A stretch of 64,000 nt of DNA from CAZNPU01 sp964575335 (GCA_964575335.1 CAZNPU010000012.1:1-64000), one strand, 5' to 3'; numbered from the stretch's first letter, positions 11,294-20,567 are shown. Numbers and translations: made by a program. The notes: generated by a model from the letters alone, not told the origin.

Positions 11294-12310
11294 ATGAGCG
11301 ACGTCCTCAACCAGGCTGACATCGACGCACTCTTGAGCGCGGTTACCACCGGCGAGGTGGAGGAAGAGCCCGAACAGGCGCAGATTTTCTCCCGCTTCCG
11401 CAGGGACCTTGAGAATGTCGAAATCCGCGATTACGACTTCAAGCGGCCGGAGCGCATCAGCAAAGACCAGATGCGGGCCCTACAGACCCTGCATGAAACC
11501 TTCGCCCGCAACTTCGGTGCATCGCTGTCGGGTTTTCTGCGCACAATCGTCGAAATCCGCATCGCTCACACCGAGCAGATGACCTACTCCGAGTTCATCG
11601 CCAGCTTGCCTAACCCCACCAGCTTCAATCTGGTCAAGGCGGCTCCGCTCGACGGCCACATGTGCCTGGAACTCTCGCCGCTCATCATCTATCCCATCAT
11701 CGACCGGTTGCTGGGCGGCTCCAATCAGGAACTGTTCATCCCTCAGCGGGCCATGACGCTGATCGAAAAACGTCTGATTCAGCGCATCCTTAACCGCGGC
11801 ATGACCGCGCTGACCGAAGCGTGGGAAAGCATCAAAACCATCGAGTTCAGCCTGGGCGAAATGGAATCCAACCCCCAGATCGTCCAGATCGTCCCGCCCA
11901 ACGAGGTGGTCGTGGTGATCGGCTTTGAAATCAAAATGACCAACCGGGCCGGCACCATGAGCCTGTGCATTCCCTTCAACGTCATCGAGCCGCTGGTCGA
12001 GGACCTCAGCGCACAAAACTGGTTCCTCTCCGGCCGAAACCGCGGCGACCATCAGTGGGAAAAACTCATCGCCAACCGCCTCTCCGATGCCCCGCTCGAT
12101 GTTGCAGGCGTCCTCGCTGAGACAACCATCACCTTAGCGGATCTGCGCAACATGGAAGTCGGCGACCTGATCGTGACCGAAAAGCCCGCAACTCATCCGG
12201 TCGTCCTCACCGCGGGCGGCAAGCCCAAATTCCTCGCCAACATCGGCCAGCACAAAGGCAATCGCGCGCTGAAAGTCATTCGAGCGATCAAACCCACCGA
12301 CCGACTGTGA
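11294..12310 (+). CDS. fliM: Flagellar motor switch protein FliM
   Basis: 338 residues, typical for FliM. FliM forms the C-ring at the cytoplasmic base of the flagellar motor and binds phosphorylated CheY. The N-terminus MSDVLNQADIDALLSAV is the CheY-binding EN peptide (LSQxEIDALL). The middle CheC-like domain has YDFKRPERISKDQMRALQTLHETFARNF and the LLGGSNQ loop. The C-terminal SpoA/FliN-like domain covers roughly 250-335. The gene is alone: no flagellar gene flanks it, and fliN is 12 kb away at 24206. Scattered flagellar genes are common in planctomycetes. Start ATG 11294 matches the family N-terminus exactly. Confidence 0.97.
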   Translation: MSDVLNQADIDALLSAVTTGEVEEEPEQAQIFSRFRRDLENVEIRDYDFKRPERISKDQMRALQTLHETFARNFGASLSGFLRTIVEIRIAHTEQMTYSEFIASLPNPTSFNLVKAAPLDGHMCLELSPLIIYPIIDRLLGGSNQELFIPQRAMTLIEKRLIQRILNRGMTALTEAWESIKTIEFSLGEMESNPQIVQIVPPNEVVVVIGFEIKMTNRAGTMSLCIPFNVIEPLVEDLSAQNWFLSGRNRGDHQWEKLIANRLSDAPLDVAGVLAETTITLADLRNMEVGDLIVTEKPATHPVVLTAGGKPKFLANIGQHKGNRALKVIRAIKPTDRL

Positions 12311-12346
12311 GCGCAACAGCTCGTGATGAATCATCCTTTTGGCTCA

Positions 12347-12527
12347 ATTCACCGGGGAGAACGCGGAGATCGCGGAGGAGGATGAGGGGTTGTGGTGGTG
12401 TTCGATGCATGATGCTGTCGATTGCGGTTTGGATGATCTGATCAGTCAATGCCGCTTTGCGCAGCAACTGACCGTTCAATCAATCCATTCTCCGCACCCT
12501 CCGCGTACTCCGCGGTAAATCATCCTC
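12347..12527. repeat. Inverted pair of CGCGGAG-type intergenic repeats
   Basis: Downstream of fliM, a string of the form ATTCACCGGGGAGAACGCGG then AGATCGCGGAGG (12347-12382) is matched about 105 bases later by its inverted form, CTCCGCACCCTCCGCGTACT then CCGCGG (about 12490-12515). A third copy in the first orientation occurs at 58433-58471 (ATTCACCGCGGAGAGCGCGG and onward). The unit is an 8-9 base CGCGGAGA iteration. The two arms could fold as a long hairpin between fliM and the convergent PqiA-like gene. Confidence 0.6.
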
Positions 12528-12556
12528 AGCCAATTCACCATAAGAAGAGACACGTT

Positions 12557-13054
12557 TCACCGCCTGCGTTTTGCTGCGCGGGCGATCATCAGCGTCGCCA
12601 GCATTGAAAGCGCGATCGAACAGGCAAAGCAGTACAGCCCCGCGCGCGGCTGCGCTTCCATTACCGCGCCCACTTGCACAATCACTACCGCCACCGCTGC
12701 CACAAATACATCCAGCATCGCCCAGCGGCTGAGAAACTGAATGTGCAGCAGCAGCGACCGCCGCAGCTTTGACGTCAGCGGCCCGAACCACAGAAACGCC
12801 AGCATCGCCAGCTTCAGCGCAGGAAAGCCGATCGACAACACCCCCACCAAAACCGCAAGCGGCTGATCGCCTCGACGCCACAGATCCTCCAGCATCGACC
12901 ACAGCGACACGCGGTTGCTCCAGAACACCAGCGTCCTGGTCTGCACCATCGGCAGCGTCACCCCCAACAGCAGACACACACTGCTTGCAGCCAAAAGTAT
13001 CGGCACATCCAGCCGACACCTGTGCGACAACGCCAGTGAACCGATCCGTCCCAT
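12557..13054 (-). CDS. PqiA-like membrane protein
   Basis: About 165 residues with four hydrophobic segments. PqiA-domain proteins are inner-membrane partners of MCE-type lipid transport complexes in proteobacteria. Supporting features are a first helix ending in GVTLPMVQTRT, the motif DQPLAVLVGVLSIGFPALKLAML and the third-helix signature FLSRWAMLDVFVAAVAVVIVQ. ATG 13054 is chosen because GAGG lies 10 bases upstream and the protein then begins just before helix 1. A longer frame from 13132 adds a Leu-rich stretch of doubtful reality. No MCE protein is nearby, so the partner is unknown. Single-domain versions like this one are half the size of E. coli PqiA, which carries two such domains. Confidence 0.7.
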   Translation of the reverse strand: MGRIGSLALSHRCRLDVPILLAASSVCLLLGVTLPMVQTRTLVFWSNRVSLWSMLEDLWRRGDQPLAVLVGVLSIGFPALKLAMLAFLWFGPLTSKLRRSLLLHIQFLSRWAMLDVFVAAVAVVIVQVGAVMEAQPRAGLYCFACSIALSMLATLMIARAAKRRR

Positions 13055-13159
13055 GCCGCGGTTTCCTCGGCGAGATGAGAACCAAAACTCCAACAACGAC
13101 AACAGCAACAACAGCAGCGGCGGTGTCACCACACCATCACAAACGCTGCGAAAAGCGCA

Positions 13160-13280
13160 AGATCGCTCATCACCAAGGCAGGCAGGCAGACACTCCCTTT
13201 CACGTCACCCCCTTGTCTCCCCACCTCCTTGTCTCTTTGTCTTCCTGCCTCCTCTCTCCTTTCCCTCATCATCACCGAAA
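13160..13280. repeat. Pyrimidine-rich hairpin element, copy 1
   Basis: A dense C/T tract containing CCCTTGTCTCCCCACCTCC and CTTGTCTCTTTGTCTTCC. It is bounded by AGGCAGGCAGGCAGA (from about 13180) and its near-inverse TCTTCCTGCCT (about 13240-13251), so it can fold as a hairpin. Related tracts occur at about 16130-16212, 16936-16998, 17964-18075 and 58469-58550. Confidence 0.55.
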
Positions 13281-13350
13281 CAAGCTGCCTGTTTCCGTGC
13301 ACTTCGTGTGCGCAGCAATCAATCAAACAAAACGCTTTCATTCATTGAGA

Positions 13351-16035
13351 CTAAGCGCGTGCCCGGCGTGTCTTTGCGCGAGCGGAATTGCGCGGCTGGC
13401 CGGCCTCATGTTCCAGTTCCACCATCATGCGCTGCACGCGATCGAACCACGATTCGGTGCTGATGTGCTGCGTGCGAATGCTCTCAGCCCAGAGGGGAAA
13501 CGACAGCGGCGTCAGTTGTTCGGTATGAACAATCACAATGCGGCTGGATCGGATGCGCTGTAGCGTCTCGCGCAGTCGCACCACTTCCAGTTCGCGGTCG
13601 AGCACCTCGCGGCGGGCCTGATCCAGCAGGAGATTGTCCGGGTCGTATTGCGTGAACACTTCAAAAAACAGCTCGCTTGAAGCCTGCAACTGGCGCACGG
13701 TTTTTCCCGCGCCGGGAAAACCGGGAAAGATCAACCCCGCTACACGCGCGATGTCGCGGAACTGCCGGCGGGCCAAGGCGGTGGTGTTCAAACAGTCAAG
13801 CAGATCGTGCACGAGTTCTTCGGTGGAGAACACCTGCCGCCACTCGTCTTCATCCAGTGCAATCGGTTCACGTGACAGCAACTCAAAGCCGTAGTCGTTG
13901 GCCGTCACATGCAATGAGCGCGGCTTCTGCAGCGCGATGCGGTGGGCGATGAGCGATGACAATCCCTCATGCACCAGTCGCCCTTCAAATGGAAAGACAA
14001 AAACGTGATGCCCATCGCGCGTTTCGCATTGCTCGATGAGCAGTTCGTTCGGGCGGGGAATGATCGACCATGCTGCCTGCAACTGCAGCAGGGGCTTCAC
14101 CAGTCGCATCTCCGGCGAGTTGTAGATTCCCTGCCGGGCCTCATTGAGTTTGTTCCGCACCGCTTGAGAAAGCAGTGTGGAAAGCGGGCTGCGGCCGCCC
14201 ATCCACCGCGGCACGATGCCGGTTTTCTGTCTGGCTCTGCGCACCGTGGCCACGAGATTGCGCACCATGATCAGTTCCAGAACGCGGCCGGCAAAAACGA
14301 ATCGATCGCCCGGTTTCAGGCGCGAGATGAAGCTTTCTTCGATCATGCCCAGCGTTGCGCCGCTTTGAAACGCAACCTTCACCGCGGTGTCGCTGGTGAT
14401 GGTGCCGATCGACATGCGATGCAGCCGCTCGATCTGTTTGTCAACGACCATAAAGCGGCCGTCGACATGCGAGACTTTCTTGAAATGCGGATATGCCGTC
14501 AGCGCCGGGCCGCCCTGGGTAATGAAGTCCATCGCCCATTGCCACTCATGATCGGTGAGGTTGCTGAACGCATAGGTTGAGCGGATTTCATCGCGCATGG
14601 CCTCGGAGTCAAAGCCGTCGCCGGCAGCAAGCGTGACCAGATGCTGCACAAGCACATCGAGCGGGCGATCAAGAGGCTGACGCGATTCAACCTGTGGAGC
14701 TGAGGGCGGCCCGGAAGCCTTGGCTGTTGTCTTTGCTGAACGTCTGCGATCTGCGCCAAGCGCGCCCGCAGCGTCACGTGCTGCAGCAAACTCAATCAGT
14801 TCCAGCGCGTTGGTGGGCACGCCCAGAATGCGGCTGGGCGCACCGGGCTGATGGCCGCTGCGGCCGGCTCGCTGCATCATGCGGGCGATGCCTTTGGGGC
14901 TGCCAAGCTGGATGACCTGATCGACGGGCGTGAAGTCGACGCCAAGATCAAGACTCGACGTGCATACCACGCAGCGGATGCGGCCGGTGCGGAGCAACTC
15001 TTCAACCTGCGTGCGGATATCACGATCAAGCGAGCCGTGATGCAGCGCGATGGAGCCGATGAGGTCCGGCCGGGCTTTGAGAATCTGCTGAAACCAGATT
15101 TCCGCCTGTGAGCGCACATTGGTGAACAGCAACGTGGTGCGGGCGGATTCAATGGCCTTGATGACCTTCGGCAGCAGCCGCAGACCAAGGTGACCAGCCC
15201 AGGGGAACCGTTCGACGCTGTCTGGCCGCAGCGTATCGACGATGGTGGTTTTAGGCTGCTCGCCGCGAATCAGAACTCCGCCTTGACTAGATGCATTTGG
15301 TGCAGTCGGAGCTGAACCGAGAAGCGCCGCCATGGCCTGCTCAAGATTGCCCAAGGTGGCAGAGAGTCCCCAAGTGCGCAGCGTGGGCGATATGCTGCGC
15401 AATCGGGCGAGACCCAATTCGGTCTGCACGCCGCGTTTGGTGCTCAAAAGCTCATGCCATTCATCAACGATTGCGCATCGCAGGTTGCGAAAATGGTTGG
15501 AAGCTCCCGGGTATGACAGCAGCACGGAAAGGCTTTCCGGCGTGGTGATGAGCGCTTCGGGCAGCGATTTTTTCTGGCGGCGTCGAACGGTCTGCGAGGT
15601 ATCGCCGGTGCGGCTTTCAACGGTCCAGGGAATATCCAGTGCGGTCAACGCGGCGCGAAGATTCTCGGCTGTGTCGTTGGCCAGCGCGCGCAGCGGGGTA
15701 ATCCAGAGCACGCGCAGCGGCGAGGCATATCCATCTTCTTCATTCCTGACCGGCGTTGCGGCGCGCCTGCGGGCGTTTGACGCATCGCCGTTTCTGCTGC
15801 TGCCATCGATTTCTGTGCGTGAGTGCTGGCTGAGCCACTCCGCCAGTGGGCCGAGCCACACTGCATAGGTTTTTCCCGTGCCGGTCGGCGCATGCACAAG
15901 ACCGCTGCGGCCGGCAAGATACGCCCGCCAGGTTTCGCGTTGGAAAGCAAACGGCGTCCAGCCGCTTTGCGCAAACCAGCGTTCCAGCGGGGCAAGGATG
16001 GCATCGTCAGACGGCAATGGTTGATCGATCAGCAC
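13351..16035 (-). CDS. DNA ligase-associated DEXH-box helicase (Lhr-like)
   Basis: 894 residues. This superfamily 2 helicase subfamily is normally encoded with an ATP-dependent DNA ligase, an exonuclease and a phosphoesterase thought to repair DNA. The N-terminal motif is FQRETWRAYLAGRSGLVHAP then TGTGKT (Walker A). Motif II is VDEWHELL, motif III GLSATLGN, and motifs V-VI CTSSLDLGVDFTPVDQVIQL then QRAGRSGH. A winged-helix and C-terminal Lhr-like region follow. A GTG start is used at 16035; there is no in-frame ATG nearby, and MLIDQPLPSDDAILAPLERW fits the family N-terminus. The usual partners are not next to it here: tsaB is divergent on one side and the PqiA-like gene lies on the other. Confidence 0.9.
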   Translation of the reverse strand: MLIDQPLPSDDAILAPLERWFAQSGWTPFAFQRETWRAYLAGRSGLVHAPTGTGKTYAVWLGPLAEWLSQHSRTEIDGSSRNGDASNARRRAATPVRNEEDGYASPLRVLWITPLRALANDTAENLRAALTALDIPWTVESRTGDTSQTVRRRQKKSLPEALITTPESLSVLLSYPGASNHFRNLRCAIVDEWHELLSTKRGVQTELGLARLRSISPTLRTWGLSATLGNLEQAMAALLGSAPTAPNASSQGGVLIRGEQPKTTIVDTLRPDSVERFPWAGHLGLRLLPKVIKAIESARTTLLFTNVRSQAEIWFQQILKARPDLIGSIALHHGSLDRDIRTQVEELLRTGRIRCVVCTSSLDLGVDFTPVDQVIQLGSPKGIARMMQRAGRSGHQPGAPSRILGVPTNALELIEFAAARDAAGALGADRRRSAKTTAKASGPPSAPQVESRQPLDRPLDVLVQHLVTLAAGDGFDSEAMRDEIRSTYAFSNLTDHEWQWAMDFITQGGPALTAYPHFKKVSHVDGRFMVVDKQIERLHRMSIGTITSDTAVKVAFQSGATLGMIEESFISRLKPGDRFVFAGRVLELIMVRNLVATVRRARQKTGIVPRWMGGRSPLSTLLSQAVRNKLNEARQGIYNSPEMRLVKPLLQLQAAWSIIPRPNELLIEQCETRDGHHVFVFPFEGRLVHEGLSSLIAHRIALQKPRSLHVTANDYGFELLSREPIALDEDEWRQVFSTEELVHDLLDCLNTTALARRQFRDIARVAGLIFPGFPGAGKTVRQLQASSELFFEVFTQYDPDNLLLDQARREVLDRELEVVRLRETLQRIRSSRIVIVHTEQLTPLSFPLWAESIRTQHISTESWFDRVQRMMVELEHEAGQPRNSARAKTRRARA

Positions 16036-16129
16036 AAAGAAGGTTCAGCATATGACCTGCGCACAGCACAGGCTCTGGGAACAGAGACATCAGTCAGTGC
16101 TGGATACGCGGGATATCAGAGAACAACTA

Positions 16130-16212
16130 AGACACAGAGGCAAGAAAATAACTTTTGCGCCCCCTTCTCCCTTGCTCCTTATCTCCTCATCCCCTTGTCT
16201 TCCTTGGCTACA
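16130..16212. repeat. Pyrimidine-rich element, copy 2
   Basis: Immediately upstream of tsaB, a C/T-rich run carries CCCCCTTCTCCCTTGCTCC and CCCCTTGTCTTCC. It resembles the other members of the CCTTGTCTCC family in this window and is preceded by a short purine-rich stretch (AGACACAGAGGCAAG). It overlaps any tsaB leader. Confidence 0.45.
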
Positions 16213-16220
16213 CTGCAGAC

Positions 16221-16937
16221 ATGTCCACACCGCAGCCGGTCATTCTGGCCATTGAAACCTCGCAGCGAACAGGCGGCGTTGCGCTGCGCGATCGGGCTGG
16301 GGTAATCCACACCGAGATGCTGGCGGCGAAGAAGCGGCATGATGACGATTTGCTACCGGCAATCGATCGGGTGTTCGCAAGAGCCGGGCTTGAACCGCGC
16401 GATCTGGCTGGCGGCGGGGTGGGCGTTTCGATCGGACCAGGCGGTTTTACGGGCCTGCGCATTGCAATCACCACCGCCAAGATGCTTGCGGAGGTGTTGC
16501 ACGCGGATATTGCTGCCGTGCCGAGTGCGTTCGTGGCGGGTGAGGCGTACTTTCAAGCAGCGCCTGACAGTGCTGGCCCGATCATTGTCGCTCTGGCCAG
16601 CAAGGGCGAGACGTTCTGGAGCACCCGGCTGGTGCGAACAGCAGGCGGCGATATTGCAAGCGTTGGCGAGCCGGGGCTTGCTGATAGCGATTCGCTGGAG
16701 CTTGCCGGCGTTGAAGCGGTGCTGGGCGATGCGCATCTGCCCCTGTCGGTGCGTGCCCGGTGCGAATCTGCGGGCGTTGCGGTGGTGGAGCCTGTGTTTG
16801 ATCCCCGTGCGTGCCTGCAGGTTGCGTCGCGCATGATCGCCCGGGGGCAGGTGACCGATCCGCTGGCGTTGTCGCCGCTGTATCCCCGGCCGCCGGAGGC
16901 GGTTTCGCTGTGGGAGAAGCGTCACGGGCAGACGTGA
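16221..16937 (+). CDS. tsaB: tRNA threonylcarbamoyladenosine biosynthesis protein TsaB
   Basis: 238 residues. TsaB is the pseudo-peptidase scaffold that pairs with TsaD and TsaE to make t6A at position 37 of ANN-decoding tRNAs. The ASKHA fold shows ILAIETSQRTGGVAL at the N-terminus, KRHDDDLLPAIDRVF and the family hallmark SIGPGGFTGLRIAITTAK. The C-terminal half is shorter and diverged, as usual for TsaB. ATG 16221 (MSTPQPVIL) starts just before the first strand; upstream in-frame codons are inside a pyrimidine-rich repeat and are rejected. The gene is monocistronic in appearance, with no tsaE or rimI next to it. Confidence 0.92.
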   Translation: MSTPQPVILAIETSQRTGGVALRDRAGVIHTEMLAAKKRHDDDLLPAIDRVFARAGLEPRDLAGGGVGVSIGPGGFTGLRIAITTAKMLAEVLHADIAAVPSAFVAGEAYFQAAPDSAGPIIVALASKGETFWSTRLVRTAGGDIASVGEPGLADSDSLELAGVEAVLGDAHLPLSVRARCESAGVAVVEPVFDPRACLQVASRMIARGQVTDPLALSPLYPRPPEAVSLWEKRHGQT

Positions 16938-17262
16938 CGGAGAGGGGAAGGCAGACGAGGGAGACACGGGGACAGGGAGATGGGGTGACAGACGGAGCGG
17001 ATTACCTTGTCAGAGTCGGATTCAGCGCTTCCCGTGCCTGATGCCTTTGGACCAGCCCCATAAAACGCTCATCTGATCTGCCTGCATCGGCGGCAGCCTG
17101 CTGCCCATAGCACATGCGCCGATTATGCCGCCTCGCCACAGGCATGAGCAGCATTGCGGCATCAAGTTCCCCAGACTCACATCCGATGACAAGTCTGGCA
17201 ATCTAGGGGACTTGCGCGAACCGCCGCGCCTTGGGTTGCGTAGGCAAACGGGAGTACATGTC
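16938..17262. other. Intergenic region with purine-rich repeat, copy 3
   Basis: Just after tsaB, 16936-16998 is a purine-rich tract (GAGAGGGGAAGGCAGACGAG, GGAGACACGGGGACAGGGAG), the reverse-orientation counterpart of the pyrimidine-rich elements elsewhere. The remaining 260 bases upstream of the HTH-receiver gene hold no recognisable gene. A ribosome binding site GGAG (17251-17254) serves that gene. Confidence 0.45.
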
Positions 17263-17859
17263 ATGGCTAAGAACAACGCTTCCCAGGCATGGATCGACAA
17301 GCAGGTCTTCACCACCGGCGAAGCTGCGGAAATCTGCAAGGTCTCGCAACAGACCATCATCCGCTGTTTCGACAATGGTCGGCTTCAGGGATTCCGGGTG
17401 CCCGGATCGCGTTTCCGACGCATTCCGCGCAGCGAGCTGCTGCGGTTCATGAAAGCAAACGACATTCCCACCGAACTGCTCGAAAGCGGCAAGAAGCGCA
17501 TTCTGGTCGTCGATGACGACAATCAGATCGTCGAACTTTTTGTCGATGTGCTCAGCCGCGATGACCGTTTCGAGGTCAAGACCGCATCAACCGGTTACGA
17601 CGCAGGCATGCTGACCGAATCGTTCCGGCCGCACCTGGTGCTGCTGGACTACATGCTGCCGGATATCAACGGCAATCTTGTCTGCGAACGCATCAAATCC
17701 AATCCCGATCTGCAGGATACGAAGATCATCATCGTTTCGGGCGTGGTGAATCAGGAAGAAATCGATGCGCTGACCCGCAGCGGTTCCGATGGCTTTGTGA
17801 AAAAGCCGTTCAATATCGAAAAACTGATCGAACGCATGGCTGAACTGCTTGACGTGTAA
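17263..17859 (+). CDS. HTH (excisionase-type) plus response-regulator receiver protein
   Basis: 198 residues. The N-terminal MerR/excisionase-type helix-turn-helix (residues 15-65: FTTGEAAEICKVSQQTIIRC then a wing GRLQGFRVPGSRFRRIP) binds DNA. The C-terminal receiver (79-198) has all phosphorylation residues: acidic D84/D85, phospho-acceptor D129 (LVLLDYMLPD), S159 and K181 (KKPF). Classical response regulators have the receiver first; here the order is reversed, as in some planctomycete and deltaproteobacterial proteins. ATG 17263 follows GGAG by 8 bases. The gene lies about 350 bases upstream of an HDOD-histidine kinase and a degenerate receiver gene, so it may be the transcriptional output of that cluster, but phosphotransfer between them is inferred only. 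Confidence 0.9.
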   Translation: MAKNNASQAWIDKQVFTTGEAAEICKVSQQTIIRCFDNGRLQGFRVPGSRFRRIPRSELLRFMKANDIPTELLESGKKRILVVDDDNQIVELFVDVLSRDDRFEVKTASTGYDAGMLTESFRPHLVLLDYMLPDINGNLVCERIKSNPDLQDTKIIIVSGVVNQEEIDALTRSGSDGFVKKPFNIEKLIERMAELLDV

Positions 17860-18215
17860 GCGCCAGGCAAGTGAGACGATTGAAAGGGTGCCAAGGCGAC
17901 ATGTGAAAGGGTGACGACACGATGGTCTGCTCTGTCATGTCATCATGTCACCTTGCCGCCGACGAGACAGGAAGACAAGGAGAGAAAGAGAAGCAGACGC
18001 TCTCTTTTCCCATCTCCCCTTCCTCTGTCTCCCCTTTTCCCTGTCTTTCGGCCTCCTGGTCTTCCTGTCTGCCTTGTTGAACGTCCATGCTTCGCGATGA
18101 GAAAAACCCTCGGAACGCACGATTACGCCCATCGCGGCGGCGTCGCCCTCAACAGGACGCAGCTTCCGACATCGCGCCTCGCGGCAGCGCATCGCTGCAG
18201 GAACGGGAAAAGGCC
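17860..18215. repeat. Long purine/pyrimidine hairpin, copy 4
   Basis: Between the HTH-receiver and the histidine kinase, a purine-rich arm GACAGGAAGACAAGGAG (about 17965-17981) is complementary, with one mismatch, to CTCCTGGTCTTCCTGTC at about 18054-18070. The region between is polypyrimidine (CCCATCTCCCCTTCCTCTGT, CTCCCCTTTTCCCTGTC). It shares the string AGACGCTC followed by TCTT and C/T runs with copy 5 at 58.5 kb. Upstream, GTGAAAGGGTG occurs twice. If the kinase starts at the upstream ATG 18087, part of its leader overlaps this region. Confidence 0.65.
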
Positions 18216-20567
18216 ATGCGCAACAGGAAGTCGTCGGTCCAGCAGCCTGCTGCAGCTCAATCTGCATCGCTGTCATCGCATTCACAAACGCCCCACACCT
18301 CCAGCACGCCAGAGTTCACCGCTCAGCGGGTGGAACTCATCCTGCAGCAGCTCGATGCGCTGCCCACACTCAGCACGATTGCACTGCGGGTGCTGGAACT
18401 GACCAGCGATGAAAGCTCGCATGCCAAAGACATTGTGCAGCTGATCGCTGCGGACCCTGCGCTTTCAGCCAAGGTGCTCAAGCTCTGTCGGTGCAGTGAA
18501 CGCGGCAGGGGTTTGAATGTCACGACCGTTGAACGGGCGGTGGTCATGCTGGGCTTTGAAGCCCTGCGCAGCGCGGTGCTTTCGGTACAGGTATTTGAGC
18601 TGCTGGACGGCGTGGAAAGCCCCGGCGGCGAGATATGTGCCGAAAAACCGATCTTCGATCGTGTAGCGTTCTGGCAGCACAGCCTTGCGGTGGCTTCGGT
18701 ATGCGAGGCGTTGGCCGGCACCACGGGGCTTTGCCGCGATGTCAGCAAGGCTGATGCGTTTCTCAGCGGGCTTTTGCACGATCTGGGAGCATTGATGCTG
18801 CACGTGCTGCTGCCCCGCAGCTTCGATCGCGTGTGTCAGTTTGCTGAGACACACGGCGTGTCGCTGGATCAGGCATGTCGGCGGATCATCGGTCTGGATA
18901 CCCACACCGCCGGACGTCGGCTTGCTGAGCACTGGCGGCTGCCGCATTCTCTGGGCGATGTGCTGTGGCTGCACGGCCAGCGGTTTGATTCGCTGCCGGA
19001 TTTACCGCACCGTCCGCAGATCGCGCTGGTGACACTCGCCGATGTCGTCGCCCGCAGCCGGTGCATTACGCCGGCAGGTCACGGCCCGCGCGGCGAGGAC
19101 ATCTCCGAACTGTGCCAACTGCTCGGCCTGGATCGCAAGGCGGTTGATGAAGTCAGCGATCGACTGCATCAGGACGTTGCAGCCCGGGCCGAGAGCCTGG
19201 GGCTGGACGCCCAGCCCGATACGGTTCTGCTCATGCGCTCGATCGCCCGCGCCAATGAGGCGCTGGGCCGCATCAACAGCGGCATGCGTCAGCGGGCCTT
19301 GCTTGCGCAGCGGCAGTCCGAAACGCTCCGCGCCATCACGCAGTTTCACGATTCCGCTGCGCCAGGCGGGTCGGTCGTCACCGTCATGGGCAAGGTTGTT
19401 GAGTCAGCGACGGGCGTGTTCGGCGGCGGATTCTTTGCCATGCTCTATCAGGCACACGTCAACGATCCGTGGCAGCTCATTCAGTTCACCACCGACGGCC
19501 GGCCGATGCGCAGCCAGTTGATTACGCCGCCGCCCGGATCGACCGCTGTGGCCGATCTGGCGGATCAGTCGCAGGTGTCGATGCAGGTGATGGGCATGCT
19601 GCCGTGGCTGAGCGACTACATGGGCGATGCCCGTGATCTTCGCCACGTGCAATTGTTGCCGCTGCGTTGTGGATGGGGTGTGAACGCGGTGCTGCTGCAT
19701 GATTGCTCCATCGACGGCCGTGAGGCCATGGAACAGCTTGATGCGCTCAGCCGCACATGGGCTGCCGCCATTGCTGCTGCTGCTCAACACGAAGGCGCCA
19801 AGCGTCTGGGCGAACAGCTTGCAGAGTCCAACCGCGTCCTGGTGGAAACCCAGCACGAGCTGGCCCGCAGTCAGGCGATGGCGGCGCTGGGCGAAATCAC
19901 CGCGGGCGCAGCCCACGAGATGAACAACCCGCTTACGGTCATTTCCGGGCGCTCGCAGCTTCTTGCCAAAAGTCTTCAGGAACCAAACGCCCGGCTCATG
20001 GCCCAGCAGATTGTCGAGCAGTCGCACCGCATCAGCGACATGATCACCGCGCTGCGCATGTTTGCTGAGCCGACCAAACCGGAACGTCGGCCGACTTTTC
20101 TCCACGACCTGCTCAGCAGCGTGGTGAAAGAAACCCGCAAGCGTTATGCGACGCCTCCGCCAATCAAAGTTGTTATAGAGCAGCCACTTCCGTCAATTTA
20201 TGTCGATCCCGAACAGCTCGGCCGCGCTGTGAGCGAGTTGCTTCGTAACGCCATTGAGTCAGAAGGATCAAAGCATATTGAGGTGCGTGTTCAAATCGGG
20301 CCTCTGGATGACCGATTGAGGATTCAGGTCACCGACAATGGCTCGGGCCTGACACAACACGCTTTGGCGCACGCGTTCGATCCGTTCTTCAGCGCCAAAC
20401 CCGCCGGTCGCCAGCCCGGACTCGGACTGGCCCAGGCTCGACGGTTGGTCGAAGCGCATGGCGGACAACTGATGCTGGAGAACGGCAAGGACGGCGGCGC
20501 CGTGGCGACGATCTGGCTCGAACATTGGCGAGGACCCTCCAACCACCAGCAGCGCGACGTCGCGTGA
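18216..20567 (+). CDS. HDOD - GAF-like - histidine kinase protein
   Basis: 783 residues from ATG 18216 (GGGAAAAGG lies just upstream); an ATG at 18087 would add 43 Arg-rich residues. An HDOD domain occupies about 40-250 (LDALPTLSTIALRVLELTSD, LLHDLGALMLHVLLPRSFD). A GAF-like sensor region follows to about 520. A HisKA domain has phospho-acceptor H567 in EITAGAAHEMNNPLTV, and a HATPase domain shows the N box ELLRNAIES, the G1 box VTDNGSG and the G2 box PGLGLAQARRLVEAHGG. There is no membrane segment, so it is a cytosolic kinase. HDOD domains are HD-fold modules usually without catalysis that act in signalling. A gene with a receiver-like domain follows 75 bases later. The partner regulator is unproven; the HTH-receiver gene upstream is the best candidate. 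Confidence 0.9.
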   Translation: MRNRKSSVQQPAAAQSASLSSHSQTPHTSSTPEFTAQRVELILQQLDALPTLSTIALRVLELTSDESSHAKDIVQLIAADPALSAKVLKLCRCSERGRGLNVTTVERAVVMLGFEALRSAVLSVQVFELLDGVESPGGEICAEKPIFDRVAFWQHSLAVASVCEALAGTTGLCRDVSKADAFLSGLLHDLGALMLHVLLPRSFDRVCQFAETHGVSLDQACRRIIGLDTHTAGRRLAEHWRLPHSLGDVLWLHGQRFDSLPDLPHRPQIALVTLADVVARSRCITPAGHGPRGEDISELCQLLGLDRKAVDEVSDRLHQDVAARAESLGLDAQPDTVLLMRSIARANEALGRINSGMRQRALLAQRQSETLRAITQFHDSAAPGGSVVTVMGKVVESATGVFGGGFFAMLYQAHVNDPWQLIQFTTDGRPMRSQLITPPPGSTAVADLADQSQVSMQVMGMLPWLSDYMGDARDLRHVQLLPLRCGWGVNAVLLHDCSIDGREAMEQLDALSRTWAAAIAAAAQHEGAKRLGEQLAESNRVLVETQHELARSQAMAALGEITAGAAHEMNNPLTVISGRSQLLAKSLQEPNARLMAQQIVEQSHRISDMITALRMFAEPTKPERRPTFLHDLLSSVVKETRKRYATPPPIKVVIEQPLPSIYVDPEQLGRAVSELLRNAIESEGSKHIEVRVQIGPLDDRLRIQVTDNGSGLTQHALAHAFDPFFSAKPAGRQPGLGLAQARRLVEAHGGQLMLENGKDGGAVATIWLEHWRGPSNHQQRDVA

